Assembly (NCBI GenBank): GCA_046594105.1
Contig: JBKJQB010000183.1
Coordinates: 1-26,931, forward strand
Length of the DNA: 26,931 nucleotides
Reading direction: 5' to 3'
Origin: JBDSGC01 sp046594105
Lineage (GTDB): Bacteria; Acidobacteriota; Thermoanaerobaculia; Gp7-AA8
A program made the position numbers and the translations under genes. The notes below the pieces were generated by a model, which was not told the origin of the DNA, did not search any database, and saw only the letters and a program-made list of their open reading frames with translations. Shown here one piece after another: positions 9,741-19,400 of the stretch (the stretch's first letter is position 1; each line of letters starts with the position of its first letter).

Positions 9741-11021
9741 CTACCGTCGAACGCTACGCGATCGCGAACCGCCCGGGCTTCCGGCCTCGACCCGCAATGC
9801 ACCGGTCAGAGCCGCCGACTCGTTGCCGCTGTTCACCAGGATCACGGTCGAGCCGGGCGGAGTGTCCGCGGCGACCTGATACGTCGCGCTGACGTAGTTC
9901 GAGGACCAGGTGAAGTCCGAGACACGCTGGAAGCTGGGATTCGGAATGTCGAGCTTCGTCATGCCGCTGGTGAAGCCGTCGCCGCCAACCGTGATGGAGA
10001 CGGTGTCGCCGGCGTGCATGGTCACGGGCATGGCGCCCAGGGCCATGCTGCCCGATCCTGGTGCGGAAGAACCGATCCACTTCGGATTCAACCTCACCAC
10101 GCCCGAGCCATTCACGGAGATGTTCCCGTATAGCTTCCCATTCTCCACTCGGATTACTCCCCCATCGGAAAACTGCGTGGGGAAAGAGACCAGCTTGGCG
10201 TTGCGCCACGCGCCGGAAAGATTTCGTACGTCGACCGGTCCGTCCAGCGGCTCAGCATAGATGCGGTAATTCCCCGCGGGCACGCCGCTCAGACTGAACT
10301 CGCCATTCTCTTTGGTCAGTCCGCTGGCCACCGGCTGGCCCCGCTCGTTGACGGCAACGACCTGCGCCGCAAAGATGCCGCCGCCATCTCCAAAGACTCG
10401 CCCTTCCAGAGTCGACCCTGGGCCGGGATCGTTCTTCGGATAGACCGTGGCGATGGCAATCTTGTCGTCGCTGTCGAGCGACGTCGACCCGCTTCGCCCC
10501 ACGTAGGGATACATCACCGAGGAGAGCACGGCGGAATGATCCAGACCGAGGAGATGTCCGAATTCATGCTCCACCAGTTGCTGCAGGTTGTACCCGCCGC
10601 TGATGGCGGTCGCATCCACCTGCACGTCCGCTTCGATGATGTGCGCGTTGTCGTCGTACCAGTTGGTGGTCAAGGCAATGAAGTTCTGGTTGGCGAAAAG
10701 GTCGTCGACGAGGGTCACACTGTTCTTGCCGTCTTTGCCGGCCCTGGCGCCCGCGGCTACGCCGAGATTCTGGAAGCTGATTCTGGCGTCCGAAACAGCG
10801 GTCCACTCGCGTGCCGCCTTGTCGATCAGCTCCGCAGCGCCCGGAATTGCATCGGCCATCCTCTGATCGATCGAATACCGGATCGGGAACGAACTCGCCT
10901 TCCAGGCCACCGGCACAGCGTTGCCGCCGGTGTGGTAGGTGAGACGTGCGGACCCGAACATCGGAGCGACACAAAAGAGCGTCAGGAGGGCGCTGGCGGC
11001 AAGGGAGCGGGTCTGGGGCAT
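9741..11021 (-). CDS. Secreted matrixin-type metalloprotease with accessory domains
   Basis: A 426-residue exported metzincin. A signal peptide (about 1-24) precedes the protease domain (about 28-195). The zinc site HEFGHLLGLDH gives H152, H156 and H162 as ligands and E153 as the base, and the Met-turn is SSVMYPY with M170. Residues from about 195 (STLEGRVFGDGG through FSLSGVPAGNYRIYAEP) look like a carboxypeptidase-regulatory-like beta-sandwich. The last 100 residues (MHAGDTVSITVGGDGF) resemble an IPT/Ig-like fold. It probably degrades extracellular protein; the target is unknown. An in-frame ATG at 11054 would add 11 residues; neither start has a Shine-Dalgarno. The C-terminus ends in an Arg/Ser-rich tail. 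Confidence 0.87.
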   Translation of the reverse strand: MPQTRSLAASALLTLFCVAPMFGSARLTYHTGGNAVPVAWKASSFPIRYSIDQRMADAIPGAAELIDKAAREWTAVSDARISFQNLGVAAGARAGKDGKNSVTLVDDLFANQNFIALTTNWYDDNAHIIEADVQVDATAISGGYNLQQLVEHEFGHLLGLDHSAVLSSVMYPYVGRSGSTSLDSDDKIAIATVYPKNDPGPGSTLEGRVFGDGGGIFAAQVVAVNERGQPVASGLTKENGEFSLSGVPAGNYRIYAEPLDGPVDVRNLSGAWRNAKLVSFPTQFSDGGVIRVENGKLYGNISVNGSGVVRLNPKWIGSSAPGSGSMALGAMPVTMHAGDTVSITVGGDGFTSGMTKLDIPNPSFQRVSDFTWSSNYVSATYQVAADTPPGSTVILVNSGNESAALTGALRVEAGSPGGSRSRSVRR

Positions 11022-11144
11022 GATTGGCTCTGATAAATGCAATCGATGAGCCATCTAAATAACACATTCTGCCCTTGGTTAACAAGCTGATTTTCCAGCA
11101 GCTTGCAGTCGGGCTTGGTGTCCAGATTTCGCACCGGAAGAATG

Positions 11145-11519
11145 CTAAAGGATCGCAATCAGGTCGATTTCAATCGCCGAGCCCTTCGGCAGGGCAGCGA
11201 CCTGGACCGTGGTCCGCGCCGGCTTGTGCTCCCCGAACACCTCCGCGTAGATGCTGTTCAGCGTCTGAAAATCGCCGAGATCGGTGAGGTAGACGGTCGC
11301 CTTCACCACGTGCCGGAAGTCTCCGCCAGCCTGATGCAGGACTGCCCGCAGATTGTCAAAAACGCGTCGGGCCTGGGCCGAAAAATCTCCCTGCACCAGA
11401 TTGCCGGTGGCCGGGTCGAGGGAAATCTGACCGGATGTGTAGAGGATGTTGCCGGCCTTGACGGCCTGCGAGTACGGTCCGATTGCCTTGGGTGCATCGT
11501 TGCTGGAGATGAATTCCAT
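11145..11519 (-). CDS. ridA: RidA family enamine/imine deaminase
   Basis: A 124-residue protein of the RidA/YjgF family, which hydrolyses reactive 2-aminoacrylate-type enamines and imines made by PLP enzymes, in the cytoplasm as a trimer. Family motifs: IGPYSQAVKAGNILYTSGQISLDP near the start, VVKATVYLTDLGDF in the middle, and a C-terminal PARTTVQVAALPKGSAIEIDLIAI that includes the substrate-binding Arg. The ATG at 11519 is chosen because AAAGGAG lies four bases upstream and it gives the standard family length. The frame stays open 46 codons further upstream into the promoter and the divergent gene. It shares a short promoter region with the TPR gene. Confidence 0.93.
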   Translation of the reverse strand: MEFISSNDAPKAIGPYSQAVKAGNILYTSGQISLDPATGNLVQGDFSAQARRVFDNLRAVLHQAGGDFRHVVKATVYLTDLGDFQTLNSIYAEVFGEHKPARTTVQVAALPKGSAIEIDLIAIL

Positions 11520-11545
11520 GCTGCTCCTTTCGCGCGAGAGCTGAC

Positions 11546-11553
11546 AGTATAAT
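11546..11553. promoter_or_regulatory. Overlapping back-to-back -10 elements, possible bidirectional promoter
   Basis: The plus strand reads TATAAT at 11548-11553 (6/6 consensus) and the minus strand reads TATACT over 11551-11546 (5/6). They share four base pairs inside the 66-base gap between ridA and the TPR gene. The minus element lies 26 bases before the ridA ATG, with a Shine-Dalgarno between; the plus element lies 32 bases before the TPR start. Neither has a convincing -35 at normal spacing. Confidence 0.45.
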
Positions 11554-11585
11554 CGCGCGATCTGTCTGTCGGAGTCCATGCAAAC

Positions 11586-13898
11586 ATGAGCACTTACCTT
11601 GGAAACGTCTCGTTGGAAGCAGCGGTGAAGGACCGGGTCCAGTCGACCTTTCAGCAAGCCCTCACGCTGTACAAGCAGGGTCGTACGGATGAGGTCGAGC
11701 AGGGATGCGCGCTGATCCTTCGCATGGATCCGATGTTCGATCCGGCCAGAAAGCTGCTGGAGAAGACGCGGAACCCCGCGGCTCCGATCGATGTCGACTC
11801 GCTGATGCCGTCAAGTCCGGCTGGAGATCCCCTGGGCGAAGCGCGGCAGGCTCTCGCGGCGCGCGATTTTCCCCGCGTTCTGGAGATCACCACCGAGGTC
11901 CTGACCAACGACCTGACCAACGACGATGCCCGCGTGCTCAACGAAGAGGCACGCGACAAGATGGAGGCCGGTCCCTTCATCGATCAATTCATCCGCAAGG
12001 CGGAGATGTTCGCGGCCGGCGGAAATACCGCGGCAGCAAAGGCTGAGCTGGAAAAGGCCCGCGGCCTCGATCACGACCATCCCGGCATCAAGAAGGCCCT
12101 CCAGTCCATCTCTCAGTCCGAGCCGGCCGCCTTCAGTTTCGATTCCACACCCTCGACGTCCTTCGTGGTCGACACTCCGAAGGCGCCTTCCGGACGCAGC
12201 ACGACGCCGGCGACCGACTTCGGGTTCACCTTCGAGGAGGAGAAGCCGGCAGCGCCTCCCCCGTCCGGACTGGGCGGCTTCTCCTTCGATTCCGCCGCAT
12301 CCACCCCCTCGCCGTTCTCTACCGAGACGGGCACCATGCCGGCGGTGACCCCGCCCGCCGGCTTCTCGTTCGACCAGCCCGCCTCCGCCCCGCCGAAGCC
12401 TCCGGCCCCAACCTTCAATGCTCCTGCAGCTCCCGCTCCGCCTGCCGGAGGAGGATTCTCATTCGACAGCGCGACCCAGGGATCGGGTGGGTTTTCCTTC
12501 GACAGCGGCTCCAGCTCGGGAGCCCCGCCCTCTGGCGCGACGACGGCCGCTCCGGCCTCCCCCGGCGCGTTTGACTTCTCCACCGCACCGTCGGAAACCA
12601 GCCCGGACGACCAGAAAAAGATCCAGCAATACCTTTCCGACGGAGATCGCGCCTTCGCCTCCGGCGATTTCCAGCAGGCCATCGATCTGTGGTCGCGCAT
12701 CTTCCTCATCGACGTGACCAACGAGGAAGCCTCGCAGCGGATCGAACAGGCCAAAGCCAGGCGCCGGGACTCCGAGCAGAAAGGGGAATCGATGCTCGCC
12801 GCCGGGATCCAGGCCTTCGAGCGGCAGGACTTCGAGGGTGCCCGGTCCCGATTTCAGGAAGTGCTGCGAGTGGACGCAAACAACCCGACCGCGCAGGACT
12901 ACATCGCGCGATTGAACGAAACGGTTACCGAAGGAGGCGCGGTCGCACGCGAGACGGCCTACATCCCTCCCTCGAATGCCGACACGCCGCCCGACATCTT
13001 TGATGACAGCCAGGACGATTCCTTCGGCTCCGCATCACCCGACGCCACCGCTGCCGCGGCTCCGTCTGCGGCCAAGCCCAAGAAGGTAGCGGCGCCCAAG
13101 CCGGCGACCGCACCGAAATCGGAGAGTCGCAAGACGGTGGGCGTGGTGGCCATGGTCGTTGGCGTCGTGGTCCTGGCAGCCCTCGGCTGGTTCGGCTGGT
13201 CCAGGTTCATGGCCAAGCCCGCATTCGACCCGGCAGTCACCCGCGAGCTCTTCGTGGAAGCGGACTCCCTGGCGCGGACCGGCCGCTACGATCAAGCCAT
13301 CGCCATGCTGCAGGACGTCAAGCCGGAAGATCCTCAGCACGACAAGGCCCTCGAGCTCATCGCCGACCTGCAGCACAAGAAATCAGTGGCTTCGGAGATG
13401 ATCGACGGACGACCCGCGGCCAAGGTCTTCCAGGAGGGACTGGCCAGCGGACGCACTGCGTTCGAGGCCCACGACTACGACGCCGCCAAGAAAGCGTTCG
13501 ACTCTGCGGCCCGCGTGAAGCCACTCCCGCCGGATATGAAGGCGCTTTACGACACCGCCGTGCAGCAGGTCGGAAAACTGGACAGCGCCAAAGCACTCTT
13601 CAAGGAGCAGAAGTATCAGGAAGCGGTCACGAACCTGGAAGGGCTGGGACAGAACGACCCCCAAAACGCCTCGGTCCGACGCATGATCACCGACGCCCAT
13701 TTCAACCTTGGAGCGCAGGCGCTGCAGACGGAACGCCTCCAGGACGCCGTGCGGGAGTTCGACCTGGTCCTGAAGGCCGATCCGAATGACGAGCTGGCGC
13801 GGCGCAGCAAGTCGCTGGCGGAGCGCTACAATGAGCAGACCAGAGACCTGCTGTACAAGATGTATGTGAAGTACCTGCCGTTGCGCAGCGTCAGCTGA
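11586..13898 (+). CDS. TPR-repeat single-pass membrane protein with FSFD motifs
   Basis: A 770-residue protein of unknown function. Helical TPR-like repeats occupy about 15-175. A low-complexity Pro/Ala/Ser region (180-340) carries seven spaced motifs of the type G-F-S-F-D (near 183, 213, 231, 259, 290, 302 and 329). More TPR-like repeats follow (343-445), then an acidic and Lys/Ala/Pro stretch, one membrane helix (about 518-537) and C-terminal TPRs (545-760). Basic residues before the helix predict the N-terminal part inside and the last TPRs outside. The layout suggests a scaffold linking cytoplasmic and periplasmic partners (inference). GGAG lies 11 bases before the ATG. An RDD membrane protein follows after 32 bases. 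Confidence 0.8.
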   Translation: MSTYLGNVSLEAAVKDRVQSTFQQALTLYKQGRTDEVEQGCALILRMDPMFDPARKLLEKTRNPAAPIDVDSLMPSSPAGDPLGEARQALAARDFPRVLEITTEVLTNDLTNDDARVLNEEARDKMEAGPFIDQFIRKAEMFAAGGNTAAAKAELEKARGLDHDHPGIKKALQSISQSEPAAFSFDSTPSTSFVVDTPKAPSGRSTTPATDFGFTFEEEKPAAPPPSGLGGFSFDSAASTPSPFSTETGTMPAVTPPAGFSFDQPASAPPKPPAPTFNAPAAPAPPAGGGFSFDSATQGSGGFSFDSGSSSGAPPSGATTAAPASPGAFDFSTAPSETSPDDQKKIQQYLSDGDRAFASGDFQQAIDLWSRIFLIDVTNEEASQRIEQAKARRRDSEQKGESMLAAGIQAFERQDFEGARSRFQEVLRVDANNPTAQDYIARLNETVTEGGAVARETAYIPPSNADTPPDIFDDSQDDSFGSASPDATAAAAPSAAKPKKVAAPKPATAPKSESRKTVGVVAMVVGVVVLAALGWFGWSRFMAKPAFDPAVTRELFVEADSLARTGRYDQAIAMLQDVKPEDPQHDKALELIADLQHKKSVASEMIDGRPAAKVFQEGLASGRTAFEAHDYDAAKKAFDSAARVKPLPPDMKALYDTAVQQVGKLDSAKALFKEQKYQEAVTNLEGLGQNDPQNASVRRMITDAHFNLGAQALQTERLQDAVREFDLVLKADPNDELARRSKSLAERYNEQTRDLLYKMYVKYLPLRSVS

Positions 13899-13930
13899 TC
13901 TCACAGGTTCCGGGTGCGGGGAGGGCGTGT

Positions 13931-14410
13931 ATGGCCAGATTCGATGAGATCGAGATCGTAGGACTGGCGCAGATCGCCGCCGCGGATCAGGACTCTGACC
14001 GCGCTCTCCCGGGCGGGGAATTCGCTGGGGCCTCGAGGTTCCGCCGCCTGCTCACCCTTCTCACCGACCTCTCCCTGTTCGCCGCCCTGGCACTGGTACT
14101 CTCGCCCCTTCTCCCCGCCTCGGCGCGCACCATTCCGCTCGCTTCACTCAGCGGTTTTGTAGTGATGATTTCCTTCTATTACTTTGTGGGAAGCTGGATG
14201 CTCTGGGGCAAAACGATCGGCGGCACCATCTTCGACGTACGCGTCGTCGGTGCGGAGCAACTCTCCCTTACGCTGTCGCAGGCCAGCCGCCGATGGGCCG
14301 GACTCTTTTTCTCATTATTGACCGCTGGCCTCGGATTCGCCCTCGCTGCACTCCCCTCGCATCTCTCCCTCCCCGATCGCCTCTCGCAGACGCGCTGCGT
14401 TGAGAGCTGA
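13931..14410 (+). CDS. RDD-family membrane protein
   Basis: A 159-residue protein matching the RDD pattern. The first helix (about 43-62) carries the Arg and Asp near its start (RFRRLLTLLTDLSLFAALAL), a second helix spans 69-90, and the typical cytoplasmic stretch WGKTIGGTIFDVRVV follows at about 95-110. The end reads LPDRLSQTRCV, matching the family's closing D-R-x-S-x-T-R-V. The function of RDD proteins is mostly unknown; some take part in ion transport or stress responses. GGGGAGGG lies five bases before the ATG, a strong binding site. The 32-base gap from the TPR gene makes an operon likely. The first 35 residues are acidic and hydrophilic. Confidence 0.85.
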   Translation: MARFDEIEIVGLAQIAAADQDSDRALPGGEFAGASRFRRLLTLLTDLSLFAALALVLSPLLPASARTIPLASLSGFVVMISFYYFVGSWMLWGKTIGGTIFDVRVVGAEQLSLTLSQASRRWAGLFFSLLTAGLGFALAALPSHLSLPDRLSQTRCVES

Positions 14411-14440
14411 GCGAAGCGGAGTTCCTTCTACGATCGAGTT

Positions 14441-14561
14441 CTTTCTCCCCGCCGCAACGGGGAGAAGGTGCCGAAGGCGGATAGGGGGTCGCTCTGTGGA
14501 CTCAACGGAAACCCCTCACCCCCGCTTCGCGGACCCTCTCCCCGCTGCGGCGGGGCGAGGG
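14441..14561. repeat. Double-hairpin intergenic repeat between convergent genes (family B-related)
   Basis: Hairpin one: CTTTCTCCCCG, six-base loop, CGGGGAGAAGG (14441-14468). Hairpin two: CCCTCTCCCCG, loop, CGGGGCGAGGG (14534-14561), with one mismatch. Between them AGGGGGT and ACCCCTC are also complementary, so the whole block is a composite inverted repeat. It fills the space between the convergent RDD and NrfD genes and may terminate both. Stems are close to those at 4179-4204 and 19858-19883. Similar CTCTCCCCGC hairpins are common between genes in GC-rich bacteria (recollection, not checked). Confidence 0.65.
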
Positions 14562-14593
14562 AGCACGGTGATGATGGGACGATGACCCTCTTT

Positions 14594-15580
14594 CTACAGC
14601 GCCACTTCGGGATCGCGCGCGCTCGCTTTTCCGGCGTCGATCCAGGCCAGCCGCGTGATCAGCGATCCGATGAGGGACGACGCTGCCGCCATGCGCCGCG
14701 CCCGCCGCGATCCAATTCCGGCCACTCGCAGTGCCAGTGGCAACGGCCCGGAGAGCACTGCGCCGATCGCGGTGGTGATGCCCGACTGACCCCGCCGCAG
14801 CGGTGCCGACGCACGATCGTTTTCGCGCGCAAGCCTCCAGGCGCTATGGGACTCGAAGGCTGCGGCCGCGATTCCCAGCGCCTGCAGCGCGCGCTCTTCA
14901 TGACCGAGCAGCTGCAGCGCGGAAACCGACGAGGCCAGCGAAGATGCCCCGAAGTGCATCGGCAGAAAGCGGGCGTGCTTCGACCATACCGGAATCGCCG
15001 TCGCTCCGATCAGCACGCCGGTATACGTTGCCATCACCAGGCCGGTCGCCGCGGAAAGCAGCGCAGCGGCGTTTCCAATCAGGGTGACCGGAAGGTCGGT
15101 GCGCCGCCGGAGTTCTTCGGCCACAGCAGCCGCGGCGGAGACCGCGCCGAACGCGCTCAACGTCCACGAGCCGACCGACATCGGAGACTGCGGTTTGAAC
15201 ACGCGCAGCATGTTGAGGAACCGCTCCGGACGGCCGAGATCCGAGATCAGCAGCGGGGCGGAAAGCGCAGCCCCTCCCGCGGCGATCCAGCGAGCGTGAC
15301 GGATCAACGCCCGATCGCCCCCCGTGAGTTGCGAGGCTACGCCGAGCATCGCGGCGATGCCTGCTGTGCCGCCGACGAAAAAGTACGTAGGAACTTCCCA
15401 CGTCCAGGTCGGCTCTTTGAGCAGCGGCAATCCGTAGTAGCCGGAGGCTGCCGTGGCGACGGGAAAGGGAGCGCCGGCAGGATGGTGCCCTTTGCCTGCC
15501 ACCGTGCCGGTTCTGGCCGCCTCTTCCCGAAGCTCTTCCAGACGTTTCTCGGTGGCGGCGTCAGGAAGGCGTTCTTTCAT
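14594..15580 (-). CDS. nrfD: NrfD-type membrane subunit of formate dehydrogenase
   Basis: A 328-residue integral membrane protein of the NrfD/PsrC family, third gene of the formate dehydrogenase operon. A hydrophilic N-terminus (1-50) precedes about eight hydrophobic helices. Family-like features are TWEVPTYFFVGGTAGIAAM in helix one, LISDLGRPERFLNMLRVFKPQSPMSVGSW (Asp, Arg and Pro motif after helix two) and YTGVLIGATAIPVW. NrfD proteins pass electrons from an iron-sulfur partner to the quinone pool; here it replaces the cytochrome b gamma subunit of E. coli FdnI. The start overlaps the beta-subunit stop by four bases (ATGA), so translation is probably coupled. The C-terminal part (after about 240) is Arg/Ala-rich and less typical. 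Confidence 0.88.
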   Translation of the reverse strand: MKERLPDAATEKRLEELREEAARTGTVAGKGHHPAGAPFPVATAASGYYGLPLLKEPTWTWEVPTYFFVGGTAGIAAMLGVASQLTGGDRALIRHARWIAAGGAALSAPLLISDLGRPERFLNMLRVFKPQSPMSVGSWTLSAFGAVSAAAAVAEELRRRTDLPVTLIGNAAALLSAATGLVMATYTGVLIGATAIPVWSKHARFLPMHFGASSLASSVSALQLLGHEERALQALGIAAAAFESHSAWRLARENDRASAPLRRGQSGITTAIGAVLSGPLPLALRVAGIGSRRARRMAAASSLIGSLITRLAWIDAGKASARDPEVAL

Positions 15581-16407
15581 TCGCCGGCACCGGCGCGACG
15601 GGGTTTTCCGCCAAGCGCAAACGCGAAGATCGATGCCAGCGCGATCGCAGCCGCGGCGGTCGCCGCGCCGTTCCAGGCCGCGCGCAGATGGATGGTGGGG
15701 ACCTCCGGTTTCGCAGGAAGGTTGTACGCGCGCGGATCGCCGCGCACCAGGAAGAACGCATGCGTGCCGCCCACGCTGCTCTCTTTCGGGTTGTAGATGG
15801 TGGCGTCGGCCATTCCGGCGGAGTGCAGCTGCGCGATGCGACGATCAGCCACCCGTTCCAGCTCGCTCAGATCGCCGAACAGGATCGAGCCAGTGGGACA
15901 GGCCTTCGCGCATGCAGGCTGCTCCCCCACCTTCTGCCGGTCGTAACAGAACGTGCACTTGAATGCGCGACCGTCGTCAGGCCGCTTGTCCACCACTCCA
16001 AAGGGACAGGCCACCACGCAGTATCCGCAGCCATTGCAGATGTCCGGCTGCACATAGACGCCGCCGAACTCGGTGCGGATGATCGATCCAGTGGGGCAGG
16101 CCTCCAGACATCCGGCGTTCTGGCAGTGCTTGCACACATCCGACGAGAACTCCCAGGTCATCGCCGCGCCGGCATTTCCGCCGCGACCGATCACTGGATC
16201 CTGCTCCACGAACTTCACATGTCGCCAGGTGGAGTGCCCCAGAGTCAGCGTGTTGTCGTAGGACATGCCGCTCCACAAAAATCCGTCGTCGGGGACTTCG
16301 TTCCATTCCTTACACGCCACCTCGCAGGCCTTGCAGCCGATGCACAGCGTGGAGTCGGTGAAGAATCCCGTCACCTGCTTCGCAACCGGAAGATCGGTGG
16401 CCGTCAT
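15577..16407 (-). CDS. Formate dehydrogenase iron-sulfur (beta) subunit
   Basis: A 276-residue ferredoxin-like subunit of the FdnH/FdhB type. Sixteen cysteines form four [4Fe-4S] sites: C22/C25/C28/C32 (CIGCKACEVAC), C92/C95/C100/C104, C124/C127/C130/C134 (CNGCGYCVVAC) and C151/C154/C166/C170. These chain electrons from the molybdenum or tungsten site of the alpha subunit to the membrane subunit. One hydrophobic helix near the C-terminus (about 249-268) would anchor it. No signal peptide is seen. It overlaps the alpha stop by four bases (16404-16407) and the NrfD start by four bases (15577-15580), so the three genes form a tight operon. Confidence 0.94.
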   Translation of the reverse strand: MTATDLPVAKQVTGFFTDSTLCIGCKACEVACKEWNEVPDDGFLWSGMSYDNTLTLGHSTWRHVKFVEQDPVIGRGGNAGAAMTWEFSSDVCKHCQNAGCLEACPTGSIIRTEFGGVYVQPDICNGCGYCVVACPFGVVDKRPDDGRAFKCTFCYDRQKVGEQPACAKACPTGSILFGDLSELERVADRRIAQLHSAGMADATIYNPKESSVGGTHAFFLVRGDPRAYNLPAKPEVPTIHLRAAWNGAATAAAAIALASIFAFALGGKPRRAGAGE

Positions 16408-19400
16408 GATCCCGCGCCTTGCGAAGCGCGATCCGCGATTGCGCTGCCGTTCTCATCGCGCCCGTCACGGCGTGTTCCCGTCGCCAGCCTGACATTGCAA
16501 GTCAGCGCCTTTGACTCAAAAATCCGCACGTTCGGCTCTTCGGAGATAGCCAACAGATCGTTCACCACATCTCCCGTCACCAGCCCCCGTCCGCCCCAGT
16601 GATACGGCAGACCGACCTGATGGACGCGCACGCCCTGCACATCGAGCGAGGGCATCCGCGAGGTCACCAGCGCCCTGGCCTCGATCTCTCCGCGCGCGGT
16701 GGCGATGGCGATGCGCTCCCCGTTCCTGAATCCGCATTCCTCAGCCAGCTCCGGCGAGACCTCGGCGAACAGCTCCGGCTGCAGCTCCGCAAGATGCGAC
16801 AACGTGCGCGACATCCCGCCCGCAGTGTGATGCTCGGTCAGACGGTAGGTCGTCAGCACATAGGGAAACCGCGCGTCGGGCGACGCGGCATAGGCGTTGT
16901 CCGGTCTCTCCATGCGATCGGCCGCCGGATTTTTCTGCTGGCCGCGATAGAGAGCGTTCTCGCTGTTGGACTCCAGCGGCTCGTAATGTGTGGGCAGCGG
17001 TCCATCCTTCAATCCCGACGACACCCACAGCCAGCCGACGCCATCCGGATGCATGATGAACGGCGCGTCGCCGCGCAGCGCCTCATCGCCACCTTTCGCA
17101 GAGTCGCCCGGCGCGTCCGGACGCTTTCCCCTGGTGAAGTCAGGAACGTCGTCCCCTGTCCACTCCCCTCGCCCCTCGTCCCACCAAACCAGCTTCTTGC
17201 GTTCGCTCCAGGGCGCGCCATCGGGCGCAGCGGAGGCACGGTTGTAGAGGATGCGCCGGTCGAGTGGCCATGCGTATCCCCACCCATGCGCGTACTTGCC
17301 CTGCGGCTGGCGCCCGTTGGCCTTGTTCACACCGTCGAATACGCCGGAGTAGATCCAGCAGCCGCAGGAAGTCGATCCGTCGTTCTTGAGATCGCCGAAG
17401 TGTTGGATGGCTCCTCTCCCGCCTCCCACCTCGTTCGTCCAGCCGTGAATCTCGCGCAGAATTTCCTCAGCGTCAGGCTCTTGTTGCGGGCCCGTGGTGC
17501 CGTAGTCCCAGGTCAGCGAACGGAGTGCTGCATCGCGCGAGGACGACGTCGCGCGCGCCTGGAGCAGCCTCCCGAGGTGCACCATGAAGTGCAACTCACT
17601 GCGCGCGTCGCCGGGTGGATCGACGGCCTGTTCCCGCCACTGCAACAGCCGCTGCGTATTCGTGAAGGTTCCCGCCTTCTCCACATGCGAGGCCGCCGGA
17701 AAGAGAAACACCTCCGTCTCGACGTCCTCTGCTTTCAGCTCCCCGCTGGCGACCTCTGGCGAGTCGAGCCAGAACGAGGCAGTCTCCGTTTCCACCAGGT
17801 CACGCACGACCAGCCACTTCAGCCTCGAGAGTGCACGCCGTTCCAGTTTCGAATTCGGCGCGCCCACAGCCGGATTCTGCCCCATCACCACAAGGCCTTC
17901 CATCTTCCCGTCGGCCATGTCCATCCAGTAGCCGAAGTGGGAGTGGTCGCCGGTGAGTTTCGGGATCCAGTCAAAGCCGAAGTCGTTCGCCTTCGTAGCC
18001 GCTTCCCCGTAGTACGACTTCAGCAGCGAGACCATGTACTTATCGATGTGGAACCACCAGCCTTTGGGCAAGCGGTGCGTCTCGATCCAGGACGCCAGAT
18101 TGGACTCCCCATCCGCGCTGTGGGCGGGCATGGGCAGATATCCGGGCAGCACATCGTAGAGCGTGGGGATGTCCGTTGAGCCCTGAATGGATGCGTGTCC
18201 GCGCAGCGCCATGATGCCGCCGCCAGGCCTGCCGATGTTGCCGAGGAGCAGTTGCAGAATGGCCGCGGCGCGGATGGTCTGCACGCCGCTGGAGTGCTGC
18301 GTCCATCCCACCGCATAGCAGATGGCGCCGGTCTTCTCCCTGCCCGAAGCCGCGGTGAAGACGTCGGCCACTTCCAGGAAACTCTCGCGCGGAATGCCGC
18401 ACGATCGTTCCACCATCTCCGGCGTGTAACGGGCGAAGTGCCGCTTCAGCACCTGGAAGACACAGCGCGGATGCTGGAGTGTGGGATCGCGATGCGGTTC
18501 GTCGAGATTTTGCGCCTCCCCTCCCCGATCCTTTCCATGGCCTCCCGAATCCTCGTTGTGGCCTCCGTCCCCTTTTTTCGCCGCCCCTTCATAGAGCCAG
18601 GTCTCCGGATCGTACTTGCGGTTCTTCGCGTCCCACCCGGAGAAGAGGCCGTCCAGGTCTTCAGTGTCCACGAAGTCGTCGCGGAGAATCGTCGCGGCGT
18701 TGGTGTAGGGCACGACATATTCGCGGAACTCCCGCTCGTTCTGGAGCACGTAGTGGATCATCGCGCCGAGGAAAACCAGGTCGCTGCCGGCGCGCAGCGG
18801 AAGCCAGTAGTCGGCCATGGCGGAGGTGCGGGTGAAGCGCGGGTCGACGTGAATGATCTTCGCGCCGTTCTTCTCCCGCGCCTCGATGACCCACTGAAAG
18901 CCGACCGGATGGTTCTCCGCCATCGACGATCCCATGATCAGGATGGCGTCGGCATTGGCCAGATCCTGCTGCGCCGTGGTGGCGCCGCCGCGTCCGAGCG
19001 ACGTCCCCAGACCGGGGACGGTGGAGCTATGTCATATGCGGGCCTGATTGCTGATACAGACCATGCCCAGACCAGCGGTGAAGAGCTTCTTGATCAGATA
19101 GTTCTCTTCGTTGTCGAGCGTGGCCCCGCCGAGGTGGGCCATCCCGGTGCATTGCATGACCGCCTTGCCGTCGAGCGACTCGGTGAATGTGCGCTGGCGC
19201 GTCGACCACATGCGATCGGCCACCATCTCCATGGCGCGCTCCAGGCTGAGGTCCTGCCATTCCCGCGAGCGCGGAGCGCGGTAGCGAACGCGGGTCAGCC
19301 TCTTGTCATGGGTGACCAGCTGGTAAGAATCAGCACCCTTCGGGCAGAGGTGGCCGCGAGAGATGGGCGACTGCGGATCGCCTTCGATGCTGACCACCTT

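Noticed and set aside
16599..18179. Plus-strand open frame of 526 codons opposite the formate dehydrogenase alpha gene
   Set aside because: Antisense to a confidently identified gene and without recognisable protein features; the same applies to 18195-19577 and 22469-23917.
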